Source of the DNA: Mycobacterium sp. DL99
Lineage (GTDB): Bacteria; Actinomycetota; Actinomycetes; Mycobacteriales; Mycobacteriaceae
Length of the DNA: 64,000 nucleotides
Direction: 5' to 3'
Assembly (NCBI RefSeq): GCF_004762045.1
Contig: NZ_SJOM01000007.1
Coordinates: forward strand, 2,849,655 to 2,913,654
In this document: positions 31,651 to 40,483 of the stretch, piece by piece
How the letters are laid out: the number at the start of each line of letters is the position of its first letter
Position numbering within the stretch: position 1 is the first letter of the stretch
Made by a program: the position numbers and the translations under genes
The notes under the pieces: generated by a model
Database searches by the model: none
What the model saw: only the letters and a program-made list of their open reading frames with translations
Told to the model about the DNA's origin: nothing

Positions 31651-32736
31651 GTGACTATTTCCCAGCGCAGGGATCGGCTGCGGCGTCGGATGACCGACTT
31701 GAGCCTGGACGCGATGCTGGTGACAGACCTGGTCAACGTGCGGTATCTGTCCGGATTCACCGGTTCGAACGCGGCGCTTCTGGTCCTCGCCGAGGATGCC
31801 ACCCCGGTGCTGGCCACCGATGGGCGCTACCGCACCCAGGCCGCGCAGCAGTCCCCGGACGCCGAGGTGGTCATCGAGCGGGCCTGCGGGTCGCATCTGG
31901 CCGGCCGCGCGGCGCGTTGCGGGGCGCTGCGGCTGGGTTTCGAAAGCCACGTGGTGACCGTGGATTCCTTCGCCGCCCTGAAGAAGGCTGCCGGCGACAC
32001 GGTCGAGTGGGTGCGCGCGGCGGGCACCGTGGAGGCCCTGCGCGAGATCAAGGACGCCGGGGAGATCGCGATGCTGCGGTTGGCCTGTGAGGCCGCCGAC
32101 GCGGCGCTCACAGATCTGCTGGAGCTCGGTGGCCTGCGGCCGGGCCGCACCGAACGTCAGGTGCGGAACGAGCTGGAAGCCCTGATGCTCGATCACGGCG
32201 CCGACGGGCCGTCCTTCGAGACGATCGTGGCGACGGGCGCGAACTCGGCCATCCCGCACCACCGGCCCACGGATGCGGTGCTGGCGGCGGGGGACTTCGT
32301 GAAGATCGATTTCGGGGCCCTGGTGGAGGGCTACCACTCCGACATGACACGCACGTTCGTGCTGGGCCCGGCGGCACAGTGGCAGCGCGACATCTATGAC
32401 CTGGTGGCCACCGCTCAGCAGGCCGGCTGCGAAGCGCTGGCCCCCGGGGTTTCGCTGAGCACGGTGGATGCCGCATCACGCCAGGTCATCGCCGATGCCG
32501 GCTACGGCGACAACTTCGGCCACGGCCTCGGACACGGAGTGGGGCTGCGGATCCACGAAGCGCCGGGAATCAATGCCGCTGCCGCCGGTACACTGCTTGC
32601 TGGCTCAGCGGTCACCGTTGAGCCAGGTGTCTACTTGCCCGATCGCGGCGGTGTCCGGATCGAGGACACCCTGGTCGTCGGAGAGGCGGCACCCGACCTG
32701 CTTACCCGGTTCCCCAAGGAACTGGCCATTTTGTGA
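31651..32736 (+). CDS. pepQ: Xaa-Pro aminopeptidase/dipeptidase, M24 family
   Basis: A 361-residue pita-bread-fold metallopeptidase from a GTG start. The N-terminal creatinase-like domain ends near 125. The catalytic domain shows the five metal ligands: D-F-G-A and S-D-M-T-R-T-F (two Asp), G-H-G-L-G-H-G-V-G (His), V-E-P-G-V-Y (Glu) and R-I-E-D-T (Glu). It cleaves X-Pro bonds in peptides. It is the first gene of pepQ-efp-nusB, an order shared with M. tuberculosis. Confidence 0.93.
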   Translation: MTISQRRDRLRRRMTDLSLDAMLVTDLVNVRYLSGFTGSNAALLVLAEDATPVLATDGRYRTQAAQQSPDAEVVIERACGSHLAGRAARCGALRLGFESHVVTVDSFAALKKAAGDTVEWVRAAGTVEALREIKDAGEIAMLRLACEAADAALTDLLELGGLRPGRTERQVRNELEALMLDHGADGPSFETIVATGANSAIPHHRPTDAVLAAGDFVKIDFGALVEGYHSDMTRTFVLGPAAQWQRDIYDLVATAQQAGCEALAPGVSLSTVDAASRQVIADAGYGDNFGHGLGHGVGLRIHEAPGINAAAAGTLLAGSAVTVEPGVYLPDRGGVRIEDTLVVGEAAPDLLTRFPKELAIL

Positions 32737-32760
32737 CAAAAGCTTAGGAGCTACACCCTC

Positions 32761-33324
32761 ATGGCATCGACTGCCGACTTCAAGAACGGGCTCGTCCTGC
32801 AAATCGATGGACAGCTGTGGCAGATCGTCGAATTCCAGCACGTCAAGCCGGGCAAAGGGCCGGCCTTCGTGCGGACGAAGCTGAAGAACGTGGTGTCCGG
32901 CAAGGTCGTCGACAAGACCTACAACGCCGGTGTGAAGGTGGAGACCGCCACCGTGGACCGCCGTGACGCCACCTACCTGTACCGCGACGGCAACGACTTC
33001 GTCTTCATGGATTCCGAGGACTTCAATCAGCATCCGTTGTCCGAGGCGCTCGTCGGCCGCTTGGCCGACTTCCTGCTCGAGAGCCTGCCGGTGCAGATCG
33101 CCTTCCACGAGTCCGCGCCGCTGTACCTGGAACTTCCGGTGTCCGTCGAGCTCGAGGTTTCCCACACCGAGCCCGGCCTGCAGGGTGACCGCTCCAGCGC
33201 CGGCACCAAGCCCGCCACCATGGAGACCGGCGCCGAGATCCAGGTGCCGCTGTTCATCAACACCGGTGACAAGCTCAAGGTCGACACCCGCGACGGTAGC
33301 TACCTCGGCCGCGTGAATGGCTGA
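32761..33324 (+). CDS. efp: Elongation factor P
   Basis: A 187-residue translation factor that relieves ribosome stalling at polyproline. The three beta-barrel domains are complete. The domain I loop is K-P-G-K-G-P-A-F near residues 31-38, and the C-terminal signature [13 protein letters not shown] near 175 is intact. AGGAG lies about 11 nt before ATG 32761. The Pro-rich proteins in this window (for example at 63276) are the sort of clients EF-P serves. Confidence 0.98.
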   Translation: MASTADFKNGLVLQIDGQLWQIVEFQHVKPGKGPAFVRTKLKNVVSGKVVDKTYNAGVKVETATVDRRDATYLYRDGNDFVFMDSEDFNQHPLSEALVGRLADFLLESLPVQIAFHESAPLYLELPVSVELEVSHTEPGLQGDRSSAGTKPATMETGAEIQVPLFINTGDKLKVDTRDGSYLGRVNG

Positions 33325-33326
33325 CC

Positions 33327-33815
33327 ATGCCTGACCGCCGTGGTGACCGGGGCCGTCACCAGGCCCGCAAGCGCGCCGTCGATCTGTTGTTCGAGGCTGA
33401 GGCGCGCGGTCTGACGCCGGAGGCGGTGGCCGATGGTCGTGCCGCGCTGGCCGAGGATCAGGCCGACGTCACGCCGCTCAACCCCTACACGGTGTCGGTG
33501 GCGCGCGGCGTCACCGAGCACTCCGCCCACATCGACGATCTCATCTCGGCGCACCTGCAGGGGTGGACGCTGGAGCGGCTGCCTGCCGTGGACCGGGCCA
33601 TCCTCCGCGTGGCCGTCTGGGAACTGCTGCACGCCGAGGACGTCCCCGAACCCGTCGCTGTGGACGAGGCCGTCGAGCTCGCCAAAGAGCTGTCCACCGA
33701 TGAGTCGCCCGGATTCGTCAACGGGGTGCTGGGCCAGGTGATGCTGGTGACCCCGCAGATCCGGGCCGCCGCCGCGGCCGTGCAGGGCGCGATCCAGGAC
33801 CGCCCCGAACAGTAG
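33327..33815 (+). CDS. nusB: Transcription antitermination protein NusB
   Basis: A 162-residue all-helical protein. [16 protein letters not shown] starts the fold, and [16 protein letters not shown] and [11 protein letters not shown] follow with F-V-N-G-V-L-G. It acts with NusE/S10 on boxA RNA for rRNA transcription. Only 2 nt separate it from efp. Confidence 0.97.
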   Translation: MPDRRGDRGRHQARKRAVDLLFEAEARGLTPEAVADGRAALAEDQADVTPLNPYTVSVARGVTEHSAHIDDLISAHLQGWTLERLPAVDRAILRVAVWELLHAEDVPEPVAVDEAVELAKELSTDESPGFVNGVLGQVMLVTPQIRAAAAAVQGAIQDRPEQ

Positions 33816-33906
33816 GGACTGTCCCGGACATCGGGATCATCGATGCCGTTCGGTGCCACGATGTTGTTACGTGTGTTTTCACCCGTACCGACATCCGGAG
33901 GCCTTG

Positions 33907-36156
33907 ATGGGACACGAGCCGAGAAGCATTGCGGACGTCGGCGAGGACGGCCTGCACCTGCACGCCTGCCCGCTGTGTGAGGCCATGTGCGGCTTGGAGA
34001 TCCAGGTCTCCGGCGGCAAGGTGGCGAGCGTTCGGCCGAACAAGTCCGACCAGTGGAGTGCGGGGCACATCTGCCCGAAAGGCGCCTCGCTGGCCGCGCT
34101 GCACGACGATCCCGACCGGATCCGGCGGCCGATGATCAAGGTCGACGGCGAGTGGCACGAGGTCGACTGGGACACCGCGTTCCGTCGCTGCACCGAACTG
34201 CTCGCTCCCGTGATCGAGAAGCACGGTATCGGCGCGGTCGCGGCGTACACCGGAAATCCGCTGGCGCATTCGTTCTCGCTGTCCCGCTACTCGGCCATCC
34301 TGCTCGGCCTGTCCGGTATGCCGATCACCTACTCGCCGGGCACCATCGACCAGTGGCCGAAGAACCTGTCGTCGCACCTGATGTACGGCAGCTGGTGGGC
34401 CTTCCCGACACCGGACATCCAGCGCACCGACCTGCTGGTGGTGATGGGTGCCAACCCGGCGGCCTCGCAGGGATCGCTCTTGGCCGCCCCCGACGTGATG
34501 GGCATCATCGCCGGTATCCGTAAGCGCGGCAAGGTGATCGTCATCGACCCGGTGCGGACCCAGACCGCCGCCAAGGCCGACGAATGGCTGCCGATCACGC
34601 CGGGCACCGACGCGGCGCTGCTGCTCGGGATCGTCCACACCGTGTTCGACGAAGGGCTGGTCAATCTCGGCGAGCTGGAACAGCACCTCGACGGGGTGCC
34701 CGAGCTGCAGCAGGCTGTGGCCGATTGGTCACCCGAAAGGGTCGCTGCCGCAACGGGTATCGATGCGGAGCGCATTCGCGGCCTGGCTCGCGAGCTGGCC
34801 GGTACGCCGCGCGCGGTGGTCTACGGTCGGATCGGCACCTGCAATCAGGAGTTCGGCAGCCTGGCCAGTTGGCTGGTGGATGTGGTCAACATCGTCACCG
34901 GGCATTTCGACACCCCCGGCGGCGCGATGTTCGCCCGGCCGACGGCATGGACGATTACGAGCCAGCCGATCCCTGGGCTGGAGGACGGGGCGCCGAACTT
35001 CGGCCGCTACCGCACCCGGGTCCGCGGAGCCAAAGAGGTGCTCGGTCAGGTCCCGGTGTCATGCATGCTCGAAGAGATCACCACCCCCGGCGAAGGGCAG
35101 CTCAAAGCCCTGATCACCGTCGCGGGCAATCCGGTGCTCTCCACTCCCGGTGGCGACAAACTCGACGAGGCGTTGCCGCAGCTGGACGCGATGATCTCGG
35201 TGGACCTGTGGCTCAACGAGACGACCCGGCACGCCGATGTCATCCTGCCCGGCGCCTCGGCGCTCGAGCAGCCGCACTCCGCAGACCTGCTGCTGGGTGC
35301 GGCGATCAACAGCTTCGCCCGGTACTCGCCGCCGGTGTTCCATCGCGAGGATCCCGACGCACCGGAGGAATGGGAGATCCTGATCCGGCTGACCGGGCTG
35401 TGCACCGGAACCCCGGCCGAGGATGTCGACATCGCCGCGCTCGACGACGGTTGGTTCGACTACCTGTGCTTCACCCAGGGGCTCGACGGGGCCGAGATCC
35501 GTAAGCATTACGACCACGGCGGTCCCGAGCGGATGCTCGATCTGACACTGCGGACCGCCGCGTTCGGCGACCGGTACGGCGAGAATCCCGACGGTCTGAC
35601 CCTGGACAAGCTCAAGGCCCAGCCGGACGGAATCAACTATGGGCCGATGGTGCCCCGGGTTCCAGAGGTGCTCGGCACCGCCGACCAGAAGATCCGGCTG
35701 GCCCCGCAGTATCTGCTCGACGACCTGCCGCGGCTGGCCGATCGTCTCGATCGCGCCCCCGACCAACTGGTACTGGTGAGCCGGCGGCATCTGCGGTCCA
35801 ACAACTCCTGGCTCCACAACGTCGGCCCGTTGATGAAGGGACGCGACCGATGCACCCTGCTGATGCACAGCCAGGATGCGGCATCGCGGGGCATCGCCGA
35901 TGGCGACAGCGCGGAAGTGGCCTCGGGCGCCGGGAAGATCGTGGTGCCGGTCGAGGTGACCGACGCGATCAAGCTCGGCGTGGTGTCGATGCCGCACGGC
36001 TGGGGCCATGGTCAGCCCGGCACGCGGCTTGGCGTCGCGAACGCGTCACCCGGGGTGAACACCAACATCTTGTCGTTGCCCGACTTCATCGATGAGCCGT
36101 CCGGAAACGGTGCGCTCAACGGCATCCCGGTCACGGTCAGCCGGACGACGATCTAG
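33907..36156 (+). CDS. Molybdopterin oxidoreductase (CISM/formate-dehydrogenase-like)
   Basis: A 749-residue catalytic subunit. One [4Fe-4S] site is formed by C21, C24, C28 and C56. The molybdopterin domains follow (W-D-T-A-F near 82, V-V-M-G-A-N-P-A near 180, D-P-V-R-T-Q-T-A-A-K-A-D near 218), and the C-terminal dinucleotide domain has R-S-N-N-S-W-L-H-N and M-P-H-G-W-G-H near 700. ATG 33907 with GGAGG 5 nt upstream gives a clean N-terminus. No Sec codon is seen, and no iron-sulfur or membrane partner is adjacent. The substrate is unknown; NAD-linked formate or nitrate-type enzymes are only distant guides. Confidence 0.88.
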   Translation: MGHEPRSIADVGEDGLHLHACPLCEAMCGLEIQVSGGKVASVRPNKSDQWSAGHICPKGASLAALHDDPDRIRRPMIKVDGEWHEVDWDTAFRRCTELLAPVIEKHGIGAVAAYTGNPLAHSFSLSRYSAILLGLSGMPITYSPGTIDQWPKNLSSHLMYGSWWAFPTPDIQRTDLLVVMGANPAASQGSLLAAPDVMGIIAGIRKRGKVIVIDPVRTQTAAKADEWLPITPGTDAALLLGIVHTVFDEGLVNLGELEQHLDGVPELQQAVADWSPERVAAATGIDAERIRGLARELAGTPRAVVYGRIGTCNQEFGSLASWLVDVVNIVTGHFDTPGGAMFARPTAWTITSQPIPGLEDGAPNFGRYRTRVRGAKEVLGQVPVSCMLEEITTPGEGQLKALITVAGNPVLSTPGGDKLDEALPQLDAMISVDLWLNETTRHADVILPGASALEQPHSADLLLGAAINSFARYSPPVFHREDPDAPEEWEILIRLTGLCTGTPAEDVDIAALDDGWFDYLCFTQGLDGAEIRKHYDHGGPERMLDLTLRTAAFGDRYGENPDGLTLDKLKAQPDGINYGPMVPRVPEVLGTADQKIRLAPQYLLDDLPRLADRLDRAPDQLVLVSRRHLRSNNSWLHNVGPLMKGRDRCTLLMHSQDAASRGIADGDSAEVASGAGKIVVPVEVTDAIKLGVVSMPHGWGHGQPGTRLGVANASPGVNTNILSLPDFIDEPSGNGALNGIPVTVSRTTI

Positions 36157-36200
36157 CGTTCACCACTCACGGAACATATCGAGTGCGCCCTGATGGGAGT

Positions 36201-36227
36201 CAATCACGTTGTATGACAGCGTGATTG
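36201..36227. terminator. Inverted repeat between convergent genes
   Basis: CAATCACG (36201-36208) and CGTGATTG (36220-36227) are exact inverted repeats around 11 nt, in the gap between the molybdopterin enzyme and the HNH gene. A terminator is likely; the AT-rich arms are weaker than others in the window. Confidence 0.45.
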
Positions 36228-36259
36228 CGATGAGCGCAGTGGGTCGCGGGTTGGTCCCG

Positions 36260-37771
36260 TCAACCACTTGGTTCCGGGGGAACGAGTAGTTCTTCTGGGT
36301 GGAAGTGGTGGTTGAGGGTGTCTTGACCGGTGTTCATCAGGGGTGGTGGGTGCCAGTGGGTGCGGCCGGTGTTTGGGTCGATGGTGGTGGTCCAGCCGAG
36401 GCCGGCCAGGCGGTTGTCGGGTCCGCAGCTCAGTGCGAGGTCGGGGGCGTTGGTCTGTCCGCCGTGTTGCCAGTCGGTTTTGGCGTGGTGGACCTGGCAG
36501 TGGTCGGCTGGTGCGGTGCAGCCGGGGCGGGTGCAGCCGCGGTCCCGGTTGTAGAGCAGCAGTCGTTGGGCTTTGGTGGCCAATCGTTGGGTGCGGGCCA
36601 GGTACAGGGGTTCTGCGGTGTGGTGGGTGTAGACGGTGAGGTAGTGAAAGCTGTGGGATGCCAAGCGAATGAGGTCTTTCATCGGCATCCGGATGCCTGA
36701 GCCGGTGACGGCGATTCCGGCGCCGGCTTCGAGTTCGGCGAGTGTGGTGGAGACGACCACGGTGACCGGAAGGCCGCCGTGTTGGCCGAGTCGTTTGGAC
36801 ATCAGCAGTTCCCGCAATGCGACTTTGAGCGCGTCGTGATTGCGCTGGGCCTGGGTGCGGGTGTCACGGCGGGCCGCCGCGTCCTGGTCCTGTTGGTCGT
36901 GAGCGATGCCTTGCTCGTGAGAGGCGTCGGGAGCCTCGTGAGCAGGACTGTATTGATCGTCCACGTCGGTCTCGGGCACGTCAGGCACTGCTGCGGTGTC
37001 GGGGGTGTCGACTGGGTTGGGTGTGGGGTTGTGGATCGGTTCGGGATCGGCGGGGTTGTTGATGCCCGGTGCACCCCACACGCCGGTGACGGTGGTCAGG
37101 TATGCCGCGGTCTCGGGGTCCAGCCAGCCCTGGACGTGTACCAGTCCGTCGGCGTCTTGTGTGCCGATCCGCAGCCCACGCAGGTGTGCTGCGACATCGG
37201 GTGAGTCGCCGTCTTGGTTGAGCAGATACAGCAGTTTGTCGGCGGCGGCTTTCAGTGTTTCGGGGGTGTCCCGGGTCGCCGCGGCCACCAGGTCGGATTC
37301 GATCTGGGCGAGTTCGGCGGTGCTGACGTAGTGGGCCGCTTTGCCCAGGGTGTCACCGATGATGGTGATGTGTTCGGTGTTGATCGTGCCGGCCAGCAGT
37401 GCTGTGGCGCAGGCGGGCAGTCGCGGTGCCAGTACCTCACCGCCGATGGCATAGCGCGGGCCCAGTTCGGCGGCGGCGGCCACGCGGCGTGCGGCTTGCT
37501 TGCCGCTGATCCGCATCCGGGTGGCCAGCACGTCCTTCCAGGACTTGCCGCCGATCTCGTGCGGGGCGGCCGCAGTCATCAGGGCGGCTTGGATCCGGTG
37601 ATCGATCATCGCCTCGGTGCGGGCCTGCCGTTCCCGTTCGGACTGGAGCGCCAGCAACTCCGCGGTGGCGAACCCGGTGAAATCAGCATCGGCCAGCGCC
37701 GCGGTGGCGGCGCGGCGGCCGGCCTGGGCGGCCTGCACCACACCCCGGTCCTGCGCCAACCCGACTACCAT
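36260..37771 (-). CDS. HNH endonuclease-motif / DUF222 protein (13E12 repeat family)
   Basis: About 503 residues. The N-terminal DUF222 region (L-L-A-L-Q-S-E-R-E-R-Q-A-R, then G-K-S-W-K-D-V-L-A-T-R-M-R-I-S) is followed by an acidic linker (residues ~240-300). A C-terminal HNH module follows: D-R-G-C-T-R-P-G-C near residue 420, C-Q-V-H-H near 440, N-L-x-type end at W-T-T-T. These proteins are the coding part of REP13E12-like repeats in mycobacteria. ATG 37771 is preferred over ATG 37801 because a perfect SOS box ends 4 nt upstream of it. The 13E12 family is known to be LexA-regulated in M. tuberculosis. Repeat flanks were not detected. Confidence 0.88.
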   Translation of the reverse strand: MVVGLAQDRGVVQAAQAGRRAATAALADADFTGFATAELLALQSERERQARTEAMIDHRIQAALMTAAAPHEIGGKSWKDVLATRMRISGKQAARRVAAAAELGPRYAIGGEVLAPRLPACATALLAGTINTEHITIIGDTLGKAAHYVSTAELAQIESDLVAAATRDTPETLKAAADKLLYLLNQDGDSPDVAAHLRGLRIGTQDADGLVHVQGWLDPETAAYLTTVTGVWGAPGINNPADPEPIHNPTPNPVDTPDTAAVPDVPETDVDDQYSPAHEAPDASHEQGIAHDQQDQDAAARRDTRTQAQRNHDALKVALRELLMSKRLGQHGGLPVTVVVSTTLAELEAGAGIAVTGSGIRMPMKDLIRLASHSFHYLTVYTHHTAEPLYLARTQRLATKAQRLLLYNRDRGCTRPGCTAPADHCQVHHAKTDWQHGGQTNAPDLALSCGPDNRLAGLGWTTTIDPNTGRTHWHPPPLMNTGQDTLNHHFHPEELLVPPEPSG

Positions 37772-37774
37772 GAT

Positions 37775-37790
37775 TCGAACACTAGTTCGA
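37775..37790. promoter_or_regulatory. LexA/SOS box of the HNH gene
   Basis: TCGAAC-ACTA-GTTCGA is an exact match to the mycobacterial LexA consensus TCGAAC-N4-GTTCGA. It begins 4 nt upstream of the ATG at 37771, so LexA would cover the start or a leaderless promoter. Confidence 0.88.
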
Positions 37791-38059
37791 CATCCTGACA
37801 AGGATCCGCCAATTGGGACTCACGTGGTCAAAGTGGCCAAAGTTTTTCGGGCCCGCCTCGGGCTGACTCAATCGGATCTTGGCGACGTTTCGATCATCGC
37901 GATTTGTAAATTCTTGTCCGGGCCGAGGTGGCGCAATGCGAGCCGCAACGGCGGTTTCGCCAGGTACGGCTCGTCGGCCGGCGGCGCAATCAGTTAACCT
38001 GGGCAAACGGCAGATTCGCCGCACTGCGACACGCATGAATCGCCCCTTACCTTGAGTGC
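37791..38059. other. Non-coding stretch between HNH and GntR genes
   Basis: About 270 nt with lower GC than its surroundings (for example around 37895-37920). A short open stretch reads V-F-R-A-R-L-G-L-T-Q-S-D-L-G, faintly like a helix-turn-helix, but it has no start, ribosome site or length, so I do not call a gene. It must hold the GntR operon promoter; GTTAAC at 37992 and the inverted repeat at 38027-38065 are the only structures seen. Confidence 0.4.
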
Positions 38060-38065
38060 GTGTCG
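38027..38065 (+). promoter_or_regulatory. Inverted repeat spanning the GntR gene start
   Basis: CGACACGCA (38027-38035) and TGCGTGTCG (38057-38065) are exact 9-bp inverted repeats with a 21-nt spacer. The 3' arm contains the GTG start (38060). It could be a GntR autoregulatory operator or an mRNA hairpin hiding the start. Confidence 0.45.
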
Positions 38066-38818
38066 TCCCAGCCCGAAGCCCATCCTGTATCGCTGCCGAG
38101 TCGCCGTGCGCGTGCCGATCAGGCGCGCCAGGTGGCCGATGTACTGCGCCACCAGATCTACGAAGGCACGTATGACGGGGCCCTGCCGGCCGAGGCGGAG
38201 CTGGCCGCCGAGTTCTTCGTCTCCCGCAACACCATCCGTGAGGCTCTCGCCGTCCTCAAGACCGAAGGCTTGATCGACCGCGGCACCAAGGTGGGCACGC
38301 ACGTAGCGGCCCGCAAGTACGACCACGGCCTCGACGCATTGGTGGGACTCAAGGAGACCTTCAAGGACTACGGCGACGTCCGTAATGAAGTCCGTGCCGT
38401 GCAGCGCCTCTCGGCCCCGCCCGCGGTGGCGCGCAAGCTCGCGCTGGAACCCGGCGCCCAGGTGGTGTTCATCGAGCGTCTGCGCTACCTCGCCGACCTA
38501 CCGCTGTCGTTGGATCTGACCTACCTGACTCCCGAGATCGGCGAGCAGGTGATCGGTCATCCGCTGGAGAGCAATGACATCTTCGCGCTCATCGAACGCG
38601 TCAGTGGTCGCCGACTGGGTGGGGCAAGCCTTGCCCTGGAAGCGGTTTCGGCTGACCCGCATTCCGCCGCGACGCTGCAGGTACCGGCTGGATCGGCGCT
38701 GCTGATGGCCGAACGGCTCACGAGTCTGGACGACGGCACGCCCGTCGACTTGGAGTACATCAGGATGCGTGGTGACCGAATCACCATGCGCGGCAACCTC
38801 GTTAGGAGAGACGCATGA
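38060..38818 (+). CDS. GntR-family (HutC/UTRA) transcriptional regulator
   Basis: A 252-residue regulator. The winged helix (residues ~20-85) has L-P-A-E-A-E-L-A-A-E-F-F-V-S-R-N-T-I-R-E-A-L and L-K-T-E-G-L-I. The C-terminal ligand domain has the UTRA pattern (V-V-F-I-E-R-L-R-Y-L-A, P-L-S-L-D-L-T-Y-L). HutC-type members sense small metabolites and relieve repression. Its stop overlaps the ferredoxin start (ATGA), so it is the first gene of the transport/redox operon it probably controls. Confidence 0.9.
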   Translation: MSSQPEAHPVSLPSRRARADQARQVADVLRHQIYEGTYDGALPAEAELAAEFFVSRNTIREALAVLKTEGLIDRGTKVGTHVAARKYDHGLDALVGLKETFKDYGDVRNEVRAVQRLSAPPAVARKLALEPGAQVVFIERLRYLADLPLSLDLTYLTPEIGEQVIGHPLESNDIFALIERVSGRRLGGASLALEAVSADPHSAATLQVPAGSALLMAERLTSLDDGTPVDLEYIRMRGDRITMRGNLVRRDA

Positions 38819-39042
38819 CACTGGTCAATCAGCGCGCCGATGTCCCGGTGACCATCGACGAGTCACTGTGCATCGAGGGCTGCACGCTGTGCGTCGACGT
38901 GTGTCCACTGGATTCGCTGGCCATCAATCCCGAGAACGGCAAGGCCTTCATGCACGTCGACGAGTGCTGGTACTGCGGCCCATGCGCGGCCCGCTGTCCC
39001 ACCGGCGCCGTCACCGTCAACATGCCCTATCTCATCCGCTAG
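38815..39042 (+). CDS. Two-cluster [4Fe-4S] ferredoxin, AprB-like
   Basis: A 75-residue protein with two cluster motifs: C19-x3-C23-x2-C26-x3-C30 and C51-x2-C54-x2-C57-x3-C61. The first has an extra residue between its first two cysteines, as in ferredoxin-like AprB (adenylylsulfate reductase beta) proteins, and the pairing with an AprA-like flavoprotein five genes on supports that reading. It lacks the long C-terminal tail of true AprB. It should pass electrons to or from the flavoprotein at 42095. ATGA coupling to gntR. Confidence 0.87.
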   Translation: MTLVNQRADVPVTIDESLCIEGCTLCVDVCPLDSLAINPENGKAFMHVDECWYCGPCAARCPTGAVTVNMPYLIR

Positions 39043-39052
39043 AGGACCCGAT

Positions 39053-40483
39053 GTGAAAACAGCCCTGATCGCCCTCACCGCCGGTCTCACGCTCGCGACC
39101 GCCGGCTGCTCCCTGGACTCGGCGACGAAATCGGCCGACACCGTCGACGTCGTCGTCGGCTACCAGTCCAAGACCATCAACACCGTCACCGCCGGAACGT
39201 TGTTGCGCGCCCAGGGGTACCTGGAACGCCGTCTCGCTGACATCACGACCCGCACCGGCACCAAGTACAACGTGACGTGGCAGGACTACGACACCGGCGC
39301 GCCGATCACCGCGCAGATGGTGGCAGAGAAGATCGACATCGGCTCGATGGGCGACTATCCGATGCTCATCAACGGGTCCAAGACACAGCCCAACGAACGC
39401 GCCAAGACCGAGATCGTGTCGGTCACCGGGTACAACCCCAAGGGTGCACTGAACATGGTTGTGGTGGTACCGGATTCGCCGGCCAAGTCGTTGACCGACC
39501 TGGCCGGCAAGAAGGTCTCGGCCAGCGTCGGATCGGCAGGCCACGGCATGCTGGTGCAGGCCCTCGGTAAGGGCGGGATCGACGCCAAGACCGGTGTGGA
39601 GGTGCTCAACCAGCAGCCTCAGGTCGGCGCGTCGTCGCTGGAATCCGGTCAGGTCCAGGCACTTTCGCAGTTCGTCGCCTGGCCGGGTCTATTGGTCCAC
39701 CAGGGCAAGGCCAAGCTGCTCTACGACGGTGCCGAACTGAACTACCCGACCCTGCACGGTGTGGTGGTTCGCCGGGCGTATGCGGCTGAGCACCCTGAGG
39801 TGCTCGACGCGTTCCTGCAGGCGCAACTCGACGCCACCGACTTCCTCAACACCAAGCCGCTGGAGGCGGCCCGCCTGGTGGCCGAGGGCAGTGGGCTGCC
39901 GCAGGAGGTCGTTTACCTGTACAACGGGCCGGGCGGCACCTCGTTCGACACCACCCTCAAGCCGTCACTGATCGACGCGCTCAAAGGCGATGTGCCGTAC
40001 CTGAAGTCGATCGACAATTTCGCCGACCTCGATGTGACCGGTTTCGTGCAGGACGGACCCCTGCGGGCGGCGTACTCCGCGCGCGGTCAGGACTATGACA
40101 AGGCTTTGAACTCGAACGCCAACCCGTCGGCGTTGGGCGGCACCGACCCGGTGTGCCACACCGCCGTCGACAATCCCGCCACGGCCGGCGAGCTCTGGCT
40201 CGACGGATCGGACACCACCACGGCGGCCGCGACGCCGGTCTGCCTGCTCAAGGCGATCCGGCAGGCGGAAGGCGAGGGCAAGAAGGTCCGCGCCGCCTAT
40301 GTCTCCGACGCCGAGTTGGGCACCCGGTGGTTCGCCGACAAGTCCGTGTGGGTGCGGCTGCCCGCACCGGGCGCCGAGGGCTTCCTACCGTTCGGAACCC
40401 AGGCCGGTGCCGAACGCTATACCGCTGCGCATCCCGGCGCTGCGATCGTCGACTACCGCCAAGCGCTGGCAGGTGCGGTGTGA
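39053..40483 (+). CDS. Lipoprotein ABC solute-binding protein with NosL-like C-terminal domain
   Basis: A 476-residue lipoprotein. The signal peptide ends at a lipobox cysteine (A-T-A-G-C, C19). Residues ~30-340 are an SsuA/TauA/NrtA-type solute-binding fold (V-V-V-G-Y-Q-S-K-T near 33, D-I-G-S-M-G-D-Y-P near 95, V-V-V-P-D-S-P-A-K-S-L-T-D-L-A-G-K-K near 138). Residues 365-472 do not belong to that fold. D-P-V-C-H-T-A-V, L-W-L-D-G, P-V-C-L-L-K-A-I, Y-V-S-D and F-G-T-Q-A-G-A-E-R-Y follow the NosL pattern (copper-binding accessory lipoprotein), with C368, H369 and C397 as candidate ligands. The stop overlaps the permease start (GTGA). Confidence 0.9.
   Translation: MKTALIALTAGLTLATAGCSLDSATKSADTVDVVVGYQSKTINTVTAGTLLRAQGYLERRLADITTRTGTKYNVTWQDYDTGAPITAQMVAEKIDIGSMGDYPMLINGSKTQPNERAKTEIVSVTGYNPKGALNMVVVVPDSPAKSLTDLAGKKVSASVGSAGHGMLVQALGKGGIDAKTGVEVLNQQPQVGASSLESGQVQALSQFVAWPGLLVHQGKAKLLYDGAELNYPTLHGVVVRRAYAAEHPEVLDAFLQAQLDATDFLNTKPLEAARLVAEGSGLPQEVVYLYNGPGGTSFDTTLKPSLIDALKGDVPYLKSIDNFADLDVTGFVQDGPLRAAYSARGQDYDKALNSNANPSALGGTDPVCHTAVDNPATAGELWLDGSDTTTAAATPVCLLKAIRQAEGEGKKVRAAYVSDAELGTRWFADKSVWVRLPAPGAEGFLPFGTQAGAERYTAAHPGAAIVDYRQALAGAV

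Noticed and set aside
37799..37997. Possible small helix-turn-helix gene upstream of gntR
   Set aside because: The faint motif lacks a start codon with ribosome site and the rest of the frame is not protein-like.
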